A stretch of 64,000 bases of DNA from Elusimicrobia bacterium RIFOXYA2_FULL_39_19 (GTDB lineage Bacteria; Elusimicrobiota; Endomicrobiia; CG1-02-37-114; XYA2-FULL-39-19), in contig MGVC01000078.1 of assembly GCA_001800285.1 (NCBI GenBank), forward strand, positions 1 to 64,000, given 5' to 3'. This document shows, one piece after another, positions 8,910 to 18,127 of this stretch (position 1 is its first letter; each line of letters begins with the position of its first letter). Made by a program: the position numbers and the translations under genes. Below the pieces are notes generated by a model, which searched no databases, was not told the DNA's origin, and saw nothing but the letters and a program-made list of their open reading frames with translations.

Positions 8910-10085
8910 TTAGAGTTGATTATTCACTATATCCAGGTCTTTATCTCCCCTGCCTGATAAACATACCACTATCACGTCATTTTTCTTAAATGCACGGGCA
9001 TTTTTTATCAGATACGCAATTGCATGCGCAGGTTCAAGGGCAGGGATAATACCTTCAATTTCTGAAAGCAGGTGAAACGCATTTAAAGCTTCTTTATCAT
9101 TTACAGCCTTATATTCGGCTCTTTTAGAATCATTATAAAATGAATGTTCCGGCCCTACTCCCGGATAATCCAGCCCTGCTGAAATAGAATGAGTCGGCAG
9201 AACCTGGCCGTATTTATCCTGCAGCAAATAGGTTTTTGTACCGTGTAATATGCCAACCGAGCCCCCGGTTATGGAAGCAGAATGTTTGTTTGTATTTACA
9301 CCCAGTCCGCCGGCTTCAACACCTACCATTTTTACTTTTTTATCATTATAAAACGGGGCAAACAAACCCATAGAGTTTGAGCCTCCGCCAACACACGCAA
9401 CAAGATAATCAGGCAGTTTTCCTTCCGCTTGCATTATTTGTTTTTTTGCTTCTTTGCCTATTATGCTTTGAAAAGTTCTTACCATCAGCGGGTATGGATG
9501 CGGGCCGATTACAGAACCGATAACGTAAAATGTATTTTCTACGTTGGTTACCCAGTCTCTCATGGCCTCATTTATAGCATCTTTTAGTGTTTTTGTGCCG
9601 GATTTTACAGGCACTACAGTTGCACCAAGCAGTTTCATTCTCTCTACATTCATAGCCTGGCGGGCCACATCTTCCTCGCCCATATACACTTCGCACTTCA
9701 TAGAAAACAAGGCCGCGGCTGTAGCGGTGGCTACCCCGTGCTGGCCGGCGCCTGTTTCAGCAATTATTCTTGTTTTGCCTATTTCTTTTGCCAGCAAAAC
9801 CTGGCCTATGGTATTGTTTATTTTATGCGAGCCGGTATGGCACACATCTTCTCTTTTAAGGTATATTTTGGGGCCTTTCAAATGTTTGGTAAGGTTTTCT
9901 GCGTAGTATAACGGGGTAGTCCTGCCAATGAAATGTTTGTGATAGTAGGCTAACTTGCTGTTAAAAGCTTTGTTTTTTAACTCTCTGGTATATACTGCGG
10001 TCAGCTCATCAAGAGCCTTAACCAGCGTTTCCGGAACAAACCTTCCGCCAAACTGCCCGAAATAACCGTTTTTTGTAGGATTCAT
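8910..10085 (-). CDS. trpB: Tryptophan synthase beta subunit
   Basis: A PLP enzyme of 391 residues that condenses indole with serine to give tryptophan. The PLP lysine is in [10 protein letters not shown], the glycine-rich phosphate loop is [10 protein letters not shown], and the N-terminal [15 protein letters not shown] signature is intact. It is a TrpB1-type (complex-forming) enzyme by these motifs and by having trpA next to it. A convincing promoter lies immediately upstream (10132-10160), so trpBA-accD-folC-lptD can be expressed independently of trpEGDCF. Confidence 0.97.
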   Translation of the reverse strand: MNPTKNGYFGQFGGRFVPETLVKALDELTAVYTRELKNKAFNSKLAYYHKHFIGRTTPLYYAENLTKHLKGPKIYLKREDVCHTGSHKINNTIGQVLLAKEIGKTRIIAETGAGQHGVATATAAALFSMKCEVYMGEEDVARQAMNVERMKLLGATVVPVKSGTKTLKDAINEAMRDWVTNVENTFYVIGSVIGPHPYPLMVRTFQSIIGKEAKKQIMQAEGKLPDYLVACVGGGSNSMGLFAPFYNDKKVKMVGVEAGGLGVNTNKHSASITGGSVGILHGTKTYLLQDKYGQVLPTHSISAGLDYPGVGPEHSFYNDSKRAEYKAVNDKEALNAFHLLSEIEGIIPALEPAHAIAYLIKNARAFKKNDVIVVCLSGRGDKDLDIVNNQL

Positions 10086-10131
10086 AATAGCCTTTTATAT
10101 TCAGTAAAACTAAATATTTTTTCGTCTGATT

Positions 10132-10160
10132 ATGATACAAAATAATGATGTTTTTGTAAA
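10132..10160 (-). promoter_or_regulatory. Probable sigma-70 promoter for trpB
   Basis: On the minus strand TTTACA (10155-10160) and TATCAT (10132-10137) are separated by 17 bases in the 86-base trpF-trpB gap, about 45 bases before the trpB start. The hexamers match the consensus at 5 of 6 positions each. Confidence 0.6.
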
Positions 10161-10171
10161 GATTTTATTAA

Positions 10172-10897
10172 TTAGTAGCCTTTGGAGGAGGTGATAAACT
10201 TTTTCAGCTTATCATAGTCTTTTCTGCGGGGCAAACGCTCTACGCCGGTAGCTACATCTACTGCAAAAGGAAGCACTTTTTCTATGGCTTCTTCTACATT
10301 GTCCGGTGTTAAACCGCCTGCTAAAAATATTGGTTTGTTAAACTTTTTTGCTTCTATTGCCAAATCCCAGCCGGAGAGTTCCGGTTTTTCCGGGGTTGTC
10401 TGCTCATTTTGCGCCGGTTGTTCATCAGGATTTGCGGCAGGAATCAGCTGGTCCTGCATAGATACACCCGTGCCTCCTGCTTCCCCTTCTACATAAGAGT
10501 CAATCAGGAAATAATCTGCCGAATCAATGTATTTTTCCATTTGTGCCAGTGTTTCTGCGCCTTTCATATTAAACGCTTTTATTATTTTTACGTTCTGAGG
10601 TTTAAGCTGTGCAGAAAGTTCTGTGCAGTATTCCGGGGTTTCATTGCCATGGAGCTGTACTGCGTTAAGTTTGCATTTCTGTACAATCTGCATAATAGTG
10701 TTCATTTCATCATCTACAAAAATGCCTACCGGAGAAAATACCGGCGGAAGTTTTGTAATAATTTCTAAAGCGTTATCAAGTGAAAGTTTTCTTTTGCTTT
10801 TTTTATAGAAGTTAAAACCTAAAAAATCCGCACCCAGCATAACAGCATCTGAGGCGTCCTGAAAATTTGTAATACCGCATATTTTTACTTTTGCCAT
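10172..10897 (-). CDS. trpF: Phosphoribosylanthranilate isomerase with an inserted acidic/Pro-Gln segment
   Basis: A TIM-barrel enzyme of 241 residues converting phosphoribosylanthranilate to CdRP. Family signatures are KICGITN at the N-terminus, AVQLHGNE and IFLAGGLTPDNV. The usual length is about 200 residues; the excess is a segment of roughly 30 residues between the GGTG loop and the WDLA strand. It is rich in Pro, Gln, Glu and Asn (for example NPDEQPAQNEQTTPEKPE). The flanking catalytic motifs are intact, so the enzyme is probably active. It follows trpC with a 9-base gap. Confidence 0.93.
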   Translation of the reverse strand: MAKVKICGITNFQDASDAVMLGADFLGFNFYKKSKRKLSLDNALEIITKLPPVFSPVGIFVDDEMNTIMQIVQKCKLNAVQLHGNETPEYCTELSAQLKPQNVKIIKAFNMKGAETLAQMEKYIDSADYFLIDSYVEGEAGGTGVSMQDQLIPAANPDEQPAQNEQTTPEKPELSGWDLAIEAKKFNKPIFLAGGLTPDNVEEAIEKVLPFAVDVATGVERLPRRKDYDKLKKFITSSKGY

Positions 10898-10906
10898 AGT
10901 TTCCCC

Positions 10907-11686
10907 TCAGGAAGTAAATTCCATTACTTTACTTTTAATATTGCCACTTCTCATTAAAGCTTCGCCTATTAACGCGGCGTTTATGCCAGCTTCTTTTAAT
11001 TTGTAAATATCCGCTCTGGTTTTCATGCCGCTTTCTGAAACAATAATCTTATCAGCAGGAAGGAGTTTTTTGATTTTCAGAGTTGTTTTTAAGTCTACCT
11101 GAAATGTATCCAGGTCACGGTTATTAATTCCTATAATATCCGGGTTGGCGTTTAATACTTTTTCTACCTGGGCTTCATTGTGCAGTTCTACTATGGCATC
11201 TAACCCCAGCTTACGGCTTAAAGCCAGATAATCCGTTAACTGCTGTTGTGAAAGCAGTTCGGCAATAAGCAATACTGCATCTGCAAAATATACCCTGGCT
11301 TCAATAATCTGATATTCGTCAATTATAAAATCTTTCCTTAATATAGGTACGATGACTGAGTCATACACTCTTATCAGATGAAACAGGTCTCCGTGAAAAT
11401 ATTTTTCTTCCGTAAGCACAGAGATAGCTGACACACCCGCCTCTTCCAGCTCTTTTGAAAGCTTGCCTACTTCATAAGCATGGCGTATAATGCCTGCTGA
11501 AGGAGAGGCTTTTTTTACTTCACCGATAATATTAAATTTATTGGGGTTAGTTATGGCATTTTTGAAACCGCGCACTTTGGGAATACGCGTCAGCATATGT
11601 TCAAGCTGAGAGACGGGTTGTTTTACTTTTTTGCTTCTTAAAGATTCTTTTTTTTCACTTACTATTTTTTCAATAAAATTATTCAT
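10907..11686 (-). CDS. trpC: Indole-3-glycerol phosphate synthase
   Basis: A TIM-barrel enzyme of 259 residues that closes the indole ring from CdRP. GEVKKASPSAGIIR, ILRKDFIIDEYQI, GINNRDLDTF and VSESGMKTRADI are all present, including the catalytic lysines and glutamates. Length is normal. TrpC and TrpF are separate proteins here, unlike the E. coli fusion. Confidence 0.96.
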   Translation of the reverse strand: MNNFIEKIVSEKKESLRSKKVKQPVSQLEHMLTRIPKVRGFKNAITNPNKFNIIGEVKKASPSAGIIRHAYEVGKLSKELEEAGVSAISVLTEEKYFHGDLFHLIRVYDSVIVPILRKDFIIDEYQIIEARVYFADAVLLIAELLSQQQLTDYLALSRKLGLDAIVELHNEAQVEKVLNANPDIIGINNRDLDTFQVDLKTTLKIKKLLPADKIIVSESGMKTRADIYKLKEAGINAALIGEALMRSGNIKSKVMEFTS

Positions 11687-11708
11687 TATATAGCCGGGTG
11701 TGATTTTT

Positions 11709-12734
11709 TTATTGTAATTTTGAGGTAAAATCTTTCAGGAGTTCAACTTTTTTCAGGGCATTTCCCGAATCAATGGATTTTTCCGCCAGTTTTATTCCAT
11801 CGTTAATATTTTTTGCCTTACCCGCGCACACTAAAGCAGCCGCCGCATTTATCAGCACAAAATCTCTTTTTGGGCCAACTTGTCCTGATAGAATATCAAG
11901 CAATATCTGTTTATTGCAGGCAGTATCCCCTCCCGTTAAATCTTCCAGCTTTGAACGCTCCATGCCGAAATCTTCAGGGCGGATTGTGTATTGTTTTATT
12001 TTGTTATTTGTCAGTTCGCAGATTTTTGTTTCATCTGATACGGATATTTCATCCAGTCCGTCTCTTGAATGCACTACAAAAGCCTGTTTGAGCCCTATGT
12101 TTTTAAGCACATACGCCAGTGGTTCAATTAAATCCAGGGAATAAACACCTAAAACCTGGCCTGCGGGATTTGCCGGGTTTGAAAGAGGGCCCAATATATT
12201 AAATATTGTTCTTATGGCTATCTGTTTTCTCACAGGCATGGCATATTTCATTGCGCTATGCCAGGCAGGTGCAAACAAAAACACTATTCCCACATCTGCA
12301 AGACACTTCTCTGCCTGTTCTTTGTTAAGTTCCAGTTTTACTCCTAAGGCTTCAAATAAGTCAGCGCTCCCGCAGGAAGAGGTGACAGCCCTGTTGCCGT
12401 GTTTTACTACATAAGCGCCCGCTCCGGCACAGACAAAAGCAGAAAGAGTGGAAACATTAAATGTTTTACTTGAATCTCCGCCGGTTCCGCAGGTATCTAT
12501 TATTTTTTCACCTTTGGGTGCCTTGGATTCAAATGGCGTCGCAAACTGTCTCATTATTTTGGCACAACCCGTTATTTCTTCAATAGTTTCACCCTTCATT
12601 CTCATGGCAGTTATAAATGCCGCTATCTGTGACTCCGTGGCCTGCCCGGACATTATTTCCGTCATAGTGTCCATAGCTTCTTTTTCTGTAAGATTTTTTA
12701 CCGTTACTGCTTTCCCAATAGCTTCTTTTATCAT
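11709..12734 (-). CDS. trpD: Anthranilate phosphoribosyltransferase
   Basis: This 341-residue enzyme joins anthranilate to [21 protein letters not shown] is the PRPP-binding signature, [15 protein letters not shown] follows, and GPLSNPA is conserved. It overlaps trpG by 4 bases, a usual coupling of these genes. Position in the block fits the order trpE-G-D-C-F-B-A. Confidence 0.96.
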   Translation of the reverse strand: MIKEAIGKAVTVKNLTEKEAMDTMTEIMSGQATESQIAAFITAMRMKGETIEEITGCAKIMRQFATPFESKAPKGEKIIDTCGTGGDSSKTFNVSTLSAFVCAGAGAYVVKHGNRAVTSSCGSADLFEALGVKLELNKEQAEKCLADVGIVFLFAPAWHSAMKYAMPVRKQIAIRTIFNILGPLSNPANPAGQVLGVYSLDLIEPLAYVLKNIGLKQAFVVHSRDGLDEISVSDETKICELTNNKIKQYTIRPEDFGMERSKLEDLTGGDTACNKQILLDILSGQVGPKRDFVLINAAAALVCAGKAKNINDGIKLAEKSIDSGNALKKVELLKDFTSKLQ

Positions 12735-13327
12735 TTTTTCTTTCCCTGAAATTTTATAAAATTTCTTAAAAGCTGTTTTCCTTCGGTAGTTAATATGGAT
12801 TCCGGATGAAACTGCACGCCTTCAACCGGTATTTTATGGGTTTTGCTTCTTATACCCATTATTTCACCGTCTTTTGTCCAGGCAGATATTTCCAGATTTT
12901 TCGGCAAAGATTTTTTTTCTGCTATTAAAGAATGGTATCTGGTGGCAACAAACGGGTTTGATAAGCCTGAAAATATGGTTTTTTTATCGTGGTAAATTTC
13001 CGAAGTTTTGCCGTGCATTAAGTTTTTTGCACGGATAATATTCCCGCCAAAGGCATAAGCCAGGCACTGATGGCCCAGGCAAACGCCCAAAATGGGCACC
13101 CTGCCGGCAAACTTTTTTATAACTTCAACGGAAATCCCAGCTTCCTTTGGTGTACAGGGCCCCGGTGAAATAATAATGTAATCCGGTTTCATCTTTTCAA
13201 TTTTATCCAGCGATATTTTATTGTTTCTATAGACTTTAATTTCGTGTTTGGTACCCTGAACTATTTCACCCAAGTATTGGACCAGGTTGTAGGTAAACGA
13301 ATCGTAATTGTCTATTACCAGAATCAT
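12731..13327 (-). CDS. trpG: Anthranilate/aminodeoxychorismate synthase glutaminase subunit
   Basis: A class I glutamine amidotransferase of 198 residues supplying ammonia to TrpE. The nucleophile is in [15 protein letters not shown] and the His-Glu pair is in GVQFHPES. Such subunits often also serve PabB for folate; with folC in the same block a dual role is plausible but not shown. It lies 10 bases after trpE. Confidence 0.95.
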   Translation of the reverse strand: MILVIDNYDSFTYNLVQYLGEIVQGTKHEIKVYRNNKISLDKIEKMKPDYIIISPGPCTPKEAGISVEVIKKFAGRVPILGVCLGHQCLAYAFGGNIIRAKNLMHGKTSEIYHDKKTIFSGLSNPFVATRYHSLIAEKKSLPKNLEISAWTKDGEIMGIRSKTHKIPVEGVQFHPESILTTEGKQLLRNFIKFQGKKK

Positions 13328-13337
13328 TTTCTTTTCC

Positions 13338-14843
13338 TTAACGGTTATTTTCTATGTTTTCAGCCAAAGCAATAGCATTAAACAATGCACCGGCTTTGTT
13401 TGTAGTTTCAATATATTCCTGTTCCGGGTCAGAGTCTGCCACTATGCCGGCACCTGCCTGCACATAAGCTGTATGATTTTTAAAAAGTATGGTTCTTATG
13501 GTTATGGCCATATCCATATTTCCTGAGTATGAGAAGTAACCAACTGCGCCGGCATAACTGCCGCGGGGTAGTTTTTCCAGTTCTGCAATAATTTCCATAG
13601 CACGTATTTTAGGCGCACCGGATACCGTGCCTGCCGGAAAACAGGCCGCAAAAAGGTCAAAAGCGTCTTTCCCTTTCTTCAGCGTGCCGGTAACAGAAGA
13701 TACCAGGTGTATAACATGCGAATATTTTTCCATTACCATTAATTCCGGTATCTTTACGCTATTGTATTCACAGACCCGGCCTATATCGTTTCTGCCTAAA
13801 TCTACCAGCATTATATGTTCGGCGCGTTCTTTATCCGAAGAAATAAGCTCTTTTTCATTTTTTATATCTTCTTCCGATGTTTTACCTCTTGGTTTTGTGC
13901 CTGCAATAGGCCGGAGAATTGCGCGGTTTTCTTCTTTGCGCACCAGTATTTCCGGAGATGAACCTACCAGCTGAAAATCATTGAAGTTTAAATAAAGCAT
14001 ATATGGTGAAGGATTAAGCGTTCTGAGCACTCTGTAAATTGAAAACGGGTGAGCTTTCATTTTCTTTTCAAATCTCTGTGACAATACGGTCTGAATAATG
14101 TCTCCTGCCTTAATATACTCTTTTGCTTTGCACACGCTATCCATGTATTGGTGTTTTGTTAAATTGGATTTCATGCCGGAAAACCCTGCTTTAGGTTTGT
14201 TTAAATCCAGAAAGTTTGATATTTCAAGGTTCTTTTTCTGCCTTAATTCTTCAATTATTGAATTTATTTTTTTACAGGCATCCTTATAATGTTTTTCAAT
14301 ATTCTGTTTGCCCAAAGACATATCCGCGCAGGCAACTATTTTTGTTTTGTGCGTAAAATGGTCAAAAATTACTATGGTGTCAGTCAGCAGAAGAGCCGCA
14401 TCATCCTGATCGGATGTTTTGCCTGCAATAGGCGGAATTTCTTCAAAGTTATGAATCATTTCATAACCAATGTATCCTACCGCACCGCCCCAGAACCTGG
14501 GCAGGCCTTTTATATGCACGGGTTTATAAACAGACATGATTTTCTTTAATTCATTTAAAGGATTATCTGCCGTACCGTGCTGTGTTTTACTGTTTTTTGT
14601 GATAGTAAACGTTTTGCCTTTGGATTTAAAGATCAGTTTGGGAGCCCAGGAAAGAAAAGAATATCTACCCCATCTTTCACTGCCTTCTACACTTTCAAGC
14701 AGATAGGAATATTCTTTATTGAGCGCAAGTTTTGAGTAGGCGGAGACAGGTGTTTCACAGTCTGCCAGGATTTCCTTGTAGACTGGAATGATATTGTATT
14801 TTTTTGACAGGTTTTTAAATTCTTTTATATCAGGATAAAACAT
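13338..14843 (-). CDS. trpE: Anthranilate synthase component I
   Basis: This 501-residue enzyme makes anthranilate from chorismate with ammonia from TrpG. The chorismate-binding core shows [40 protein letters not shown] and [15 protein letters not shown]. The N-terminal LLES motif ([11 protein letters not shown]) associated with tryptophan feedback binding is present, which argues for TrpE rather than PabB. It begins the trp genes, 16 bases after hisI. Confidence 0.95.
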   Translation of the reverse strand: MFYPDIKEFKNLSKKYNIIPVYKEILADCETPVSAYSKLALNKEYSYLLESVEGSERWGRYSFLSWAPKLIFKSKGKTFTITKNSKTQHGTADNPLNELKKIMSVYKPVHIKGLPRFWGGAVGYIGYEMIHNFEEIPPIAGKTSDQDDAALLLTDTIVIFDHFTHKTKIVACADMSLGKQNIEKHYKDACKKINSIIEELRQKKNLEISNFLDLNKPKAGFSGMKSNLTKHQYMDSVCKAKEYIKAGDIIQTVLSQRFEKKMKAHPFSIYRVLRTLNPSPYMLYLNFNDFQLVGSSPEILVRKEENRAILRPIAGTKPRGKTSEEDIKNEKELISSDKERAEHIMLVDLGRNDIGRVCEYNSVKIPELMVMEKYSHVIHLVSSVTGTLKKGKDAFDLFAACFPAGTVSGAPKIRAMEIIAELEKLPRGSYAGAVGYFSYSGNMDMAITIRTILFKNHTAYVQAGAGIVADSDPEQEYIETTNKAGALFNAIALAENIENNR

Positions 14844-14859
14844 AATTTAATTTTTGCCG

Positions 14860-15255
14860 TTATTTGCTTTTTTTATATACTTTTTCAGGGTCAAAAACCG
14901 GTTTTCCCTTTGTTTTAAGCGAATTGCTTTCAACCTTTCTGTAGAAACAGGTCCTGAAGCCGGTATGGCAGGCGGCATCTCCTATTTGTTTAACTTTCAC
15001 TAAAACGCAGTCCGCGTCACAATCAACGTAAATTTCTTTTACCTTCTGTACATTGCCGGATGATTCGCCTTTTAACCATAATTTCTGTCTGGACCTGCTG
15101 TAAAAACAGGCTTTTTTGTTTTTTAAGGTAAGCTCAAAGGATTCTTTGTTCATATAAGCCACCATAAGTATGGTGCCGTCATCTGCATCCTGGATTACGG
15201 CCGGGATAAGCCCTTTATCATCAAATTTTAATGTTTCGGATAGTTTTTTTGCCAT
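14860..15255 (-). CDS. hisI: Phosphoribosyl-AMP cyclohydrolase
   Basis: This 131-residue enzyme opens the purine ring of PR-AMP in the third step of histidine synthesis. VDCDADCVLVKVKQIGDAACHTG carries its metal-binding Asp and Cys residues, and SRSRQKLWLKGESSGN is the family signature. The HisE phosphohydrolase domain is absent. A strong ribosome binding site (GTAAGGAGATAAAATG) precedes it. That site lies inside one of the 13-bp direct repeats that bracket the inserted element upstream. Confidence 0.95.
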   Translation of the reverse strand: MAKKLSETLKFDDKGLIPAVIQDADDGTILMVAYMNKESFELTLKNKKACFYSRSRQKLWLKGESSGNVQKVKEIYVDCDADCVLVKVKQIGDAACHTGFRTCFYRKVESNSLKTKGKPVFDPEKVYKKSK

Positions 15256-15264
15256 TTTATCTCC

Positions 15265-15551
15265 TTACTTATTAAGTATTTCTGTAGAATTTATAATTAA
15301 AAATAATTGAAAAACATTTTCTATGTGAGCCTAAGCGATACAAATTGCTTGATTTTCGCAAATGAGAGGCCGGGGCTCCTCCGCTGTAAGCGGGAATCAG
15401 GAGAACACGGCGAGGCATATCCTCTTTAGTGTCTGCTGGGAGATTACAGGATAATCTAGCAGGCCTCGTTTATGAATAAGCAATTTGTGATTGAGCGTTA
15501 AGCGAACGAGAAAATTGTTTTTCATGTTATTTTTTACATTACTTATTAAGT
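15265..15551. mobile_element. Structured MITE-like insertion between hisI and hisA, with 13-bp flanking direct repeats
   Basis: TTACTTATTAAGT occurs at 15265-15277 and again at 15539-15551, where it encodes the end of hisA. The 261 bases between contain nested inverted repeats: GAAAAACATTTTCT/AGAAAATTGTTTTTC (15309-15322/15509-15523), ACAAATTGCTT/AAGCAATTTGT (15340-15350/15478-15488) and GAGGCC/GGCCTC (15366-15371/15462-15467). Three hairpins sit inside: CTCCT-CCGC/GCGG-AGGAG (15376-15403), GAGG/CCTC (15412-15424) and TGCT-AGATT/AATCT-AGCA (15434-15461). No ORF is present. Without it, the hisA stop would lie 10 bases before the hisI start. I read it as a non-autonomous element with a target duplication; a structured RNA leader is the alternative. 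Confidence 0.6.
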
Positions 15552-16261
15552 GCAACCAGGTCTTCATATTTTATTGCATCATTATACAGGGCTTTTCCTA
15601 TAATTGCCCCTGCCAGCCCTTCGTTTTCAAGAGCTTTAATTTTTTTAATGTCTTCCATTGAACCTATTCCACCGGAAGTATAAACCACAAGGCCGCTTTC
15701 TTTGATAATCTGTTTTATGTCTTCCAGATTCGGGCCTTCAAGAGTACCATCCCTGGTTACATCGGTTACTATTATTTCCTGCACACCTTCACCTTTTAGT
15801 TCTTTTACAAACTCAACAGCATCTCTATCAGTTACTTCTTTCCAGCCGCCAATGGCAATTTTGCCTTTTACTATATCAATGGCACCTATTATGTTTTTTC
15901 CGTGTTTCTTTAATATCTTTCTTGTAAGTTCCGGGTCATAAACCATTAAAGTGCCTAAAATAAGTTTATCAATACCTTTTTCAATAAGCTGTTCAACAAC
16001 TTTTAGATCTCTTATCCCGCCGCCAAGCTGGATAACACCGTTGTAAGCAGCCCTGATTTGCGCTACACAATCTGAGTGCTGAGGAGTGCCTCTGAAAGCA
16101 CCGTCAAGATCAACGACATGCAAACGTTTTGCGCCTTTAGCCTGCCAGAGTTTTGCCATGAAAACAGGATCGTTGGAGTAAATGGTTTCTTTTTCAATTT
16201 TTCCCTGGGTAAGCATTACACATTTTCCTGCGCGGATATCAATAGCCGGTATAAAAATCAT
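15539..16261 (-). CDS. hisA: ProFAR isomerase
   Basis: A TIM-barrel enzyme of 240 residues that isomerizes ProFAR to PRFAR in histidine synthesis. IPAIDIRAGKCVMLTQG, QLGGGIRDL, VTDVTRDGTLEGPN and VYTSGGIGSMEDI are typical, with the catalytic Asp residues in the first and third. hisH and hisF, often beside hisA, are absent from the window. The last four codons are part of the direct repeat flanking the inserted element. Confidence 0.95.
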   Translation of the reverse strand: MIFIPAIDIRAGKCVMLTQGKIEKETIYSNDPVFMAKLWQAKGAKRLHVVDLDGAFRGTPQHSDCVAQIRAAYNGVIQLGGGIRDLKVVEQLIEKGIDKLILGTLMVYDPELTRKILKKHGKNIIGAIDIVKGKIAIGGWKEVTDRDAVEFVKELKGEGVQEIIVTDVTRDGTLEGPNLEDIKQIIKESGLVVYTSGGIGSMEDIKKIKALENEGLAGAIIGKALYNDAIKYEDLVALNK

Positions 16262-16279
16262 TTTTTTGTACCTTTCCGT

Positions 16280-16861
16280 TTAGAGTTTCCCTTTTGTAGA
16301 AGGGACTTTATTGGATTTACTTTCTTTTTTTACTGCCTGTTTTAACGCTCTGGCAAAACCTTTAAAAATTGATTCAGCCATATGATGATTATTTCTGCCG
16401 TGTTTGATTTCAATATGCAGAGTGATGCCGGCATTAGCAGAAAAAGCCTGAAAAAAATCTTCCAACAAATCAAAATTAAATTTTTCTTTGTACGCTTTGC
16501 TGTATTTTACTTTATAAACAAGGCATGGCCGGGATGAAATATCTAAGGCAACGTATGAAAGTGCTTCATCCATAGGCAAAAGAAAATTTCCGTACCTGTT
16601 TATGCCTTTTTTATCTCCCAGTGCTTTTTTTACGGCCTGGCCTAAAGTAATGCCTATATCTTCCACAAGGTGATGTTCGTCAATTTCTGTATCGCCTTTG
16701 GCGGAAAGTTCTATATTAAATCCGCTGTGCGCGGTAAAAAGCGTAAGCATGTGGTCCATAAATGGAATTGTGGTTTTTATTTTGTATTTTCCCTGTCCGT
16801 TTAAGTTAAGCGAAATACTTATCTGTGTTTCTTTGGTTTCTCTTTTAAGTTTAACTATCAT
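16280..16861 (-). CDS. hisB: Imidazoleglycerol-phosphate dehydratase
   Basis: This 193-residue manganese enzyme dehydrates IGP. The metal ligands are in DEHHLVEDIGI and GRNNHHMAESIFKG. It is a stand-alone dehydratase without the histidinol-phosphatase domain of the E. coli HisB fusion. It lies 15 bases after hisD and 18 before hisA. Confidence 0.96.
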   Translation of the reverse strand: MIVKLKRETKETQISISLNLNGQGKYKIKTTIPFMDHMLTLFTAHSGFNIELSAKGDTEIDEHHLVEDIGITLGQAVKKALGDKKGINRYGNFLLPMDEALSYVALDISSRPCLVYKVKYSKAYKEKFNFDLLEDFFQAFSANAGITLHIEIKHGRNNHHMAESIFKGFARALKQAVKKESKSNKVPSTKGKL

Positions 16862-16876
16862 TGGTTTCTCCAGAAG

Positions 16877-18097
16877 TTATTCAACCCTGACTTTTATAGA
16901 TTTGGCATGCATTTTCAGCCCTTCAGAGAGCGCCAGTTCCTGAATATTGGAAGCATCTTTTATTAAGGCTGATTGTGAATACCTGATCACGCTTATTTTC
17001 TTTAAAAATGTCTGTACTGACAAGCCCGACGAAAACCGGGCAGTACCGTTTGTGGGCAAGGTGTGTGACGGGCCCGCATAATAATCACCCGTTACTACAG
17101 GCGTATATTTGCCTAGGAATACGGCGCCGGCATTTTTTATCCTGCTTAAAATATAACTTTCTTTTTTGTGGATTATCTGCAGGTGTTCCGGGGCAATTTT
17201 ATTAACTTCTTCAACAGCCTTTTCCGTACTGCAATTGTAAAAAGATAACTGTTTTTTCAAAGACAGGTAAGGCAAAGAACTTCTGTTTTCTTTTATTTCT
17301 ATTTCAATAAGTTTTTTTACTTTATTTATTAAACCGACGGAAGAGCAAAACAAGTAACCCCTGGCATCCGGTGAATGTTCTATTTGGGATAATAAATCAT
17401 AGGCAAGCTGTTTTGGCTGTGCTGTTTCATCGCAGATTATGCCTACTTCACTGGGCCCGGCAATTAAATCAATGCCGGTAATTCCGTAAAGCTGTCTTTT
17501 TGATTCAGTTACGTAACTGCTTCCCGGCCCTACTATCATATCCGCTTTGGGTATGGTTTTGGTGCCGAAAGCAAAAGCCGCTACTGCCTGAGGGCCGCCG
17601 ATGCGGTATACAGTATTTACTCCCGTTATTTTTGCCGCATACATTACTGAAGGAGTAATATTATTCGGTGGTGTGGTTATGGTAATATTTTTAACACCCG
17701 CTATTTTTGCAGGGATCACGCTCATAAGTACTATTGACGGGTAGAAGGCATATTTTCCGCCGGCTATATAAACACACAAGTTATCAACCGGGTTTATTAT
17801 CTGGCCCAGTATTTTCCCATTGGTTTTAATCTGCCAGGTTTTCTTAATTCTCTGATATTCCTGTTTATGGAAATACTCTATGTTTCTGGCAGCATTTTTT
17901 ATGGCAGTCTTTAATTTCTGAGGCGTTTTTTCCGCCAGTTCATTTACCTGTTTCGGGGTTAACCTGAAAGAAGCAGAGGAAAGACGGATTTTATCAAATT
18001 TATAAGTATAATCAGTGACTGCTTTGTCACCTTTATTTTTTACTTTTTCTAAAATTTTTGAAATATTTTTATTGTACATAATATGTTCGTTTATCAA
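16877..18097 (-). CDS. hisD: Histidinol dehydrogenase
   Basis: A zinc-dependent enzyme of 406 residues that oxidizes histidinol twice to histidine with NAD. VGPGSSYVTESKRQLYG, IDLIAGPSEV, IEHSPDARG and YYAGPSHTLPTNG are the conserved blocks. It heads the his genes, 30 bases after murA. A -10-like TATAAT at 18106-18111 suggests an internal promoter. Confidence 0.96.
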   Translation of the reverse strand: MINEHIMYNKNISKILEKVKNKGDKAVTDYTYKFDKIRLSSASFRLTPKQVNELAEKTPQKLKTAIKNAARNIEYFHKQEYQRIKKTWQIKTNGKILGQIINPVDNLCVYIAGGKYAFYPSIVLMSVIPAKIAGVKNITITTPPNNITPSVMYAAKITGVNTVYRIGGPQAVAAFAFGTKTIPKADMIVGPGSSYVTESKRQLYGITGIDLIAGPSEVGIICDETAQPKQLAYDLLSQIEHSPDARGYLFCSSVGLINKVKKLIEIEIKENRSSLPYLSLKKQLSFYNCSTEKAVEEVNKIAPEHLQIIHKKESYILSRIKNAGAVFLGKYTPVVTGDYYAGPSHTLPTNGTARFSSGLSVQTFLKKISVIRYSQSALIKDASNIQELALSEGLKMHAKSIKVRVE

Positions 18098-18105
18098 GCC
18101 TTTTT

Positions 18106-18111
18106 ATTATA
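18106..18111 (-). promoter_or_regulatory. Possible -10 element before hisD
   Basis: Minus-strand TATAAT sits in the context TTTTGTATAATAA, which is identical to the rho promoter region. No good -35 is found at 16-18 bases; TTGGTT at 18 bases is the nearest. It may give partial expression of the his-trp genes independent of murA. Confidence 0.35.
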
Positions 18112-18127
18112 CAAAATACGTGTTATT

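Noticed and set aside
15265-15551. T-box or tryptophan/histidine attenuator before hisI
   Set aside because: No T-box consensus, no leader peptide with His or Trp runs and no terminator T-run was found. Flanking 13-bp direct repeats favour an insertion.
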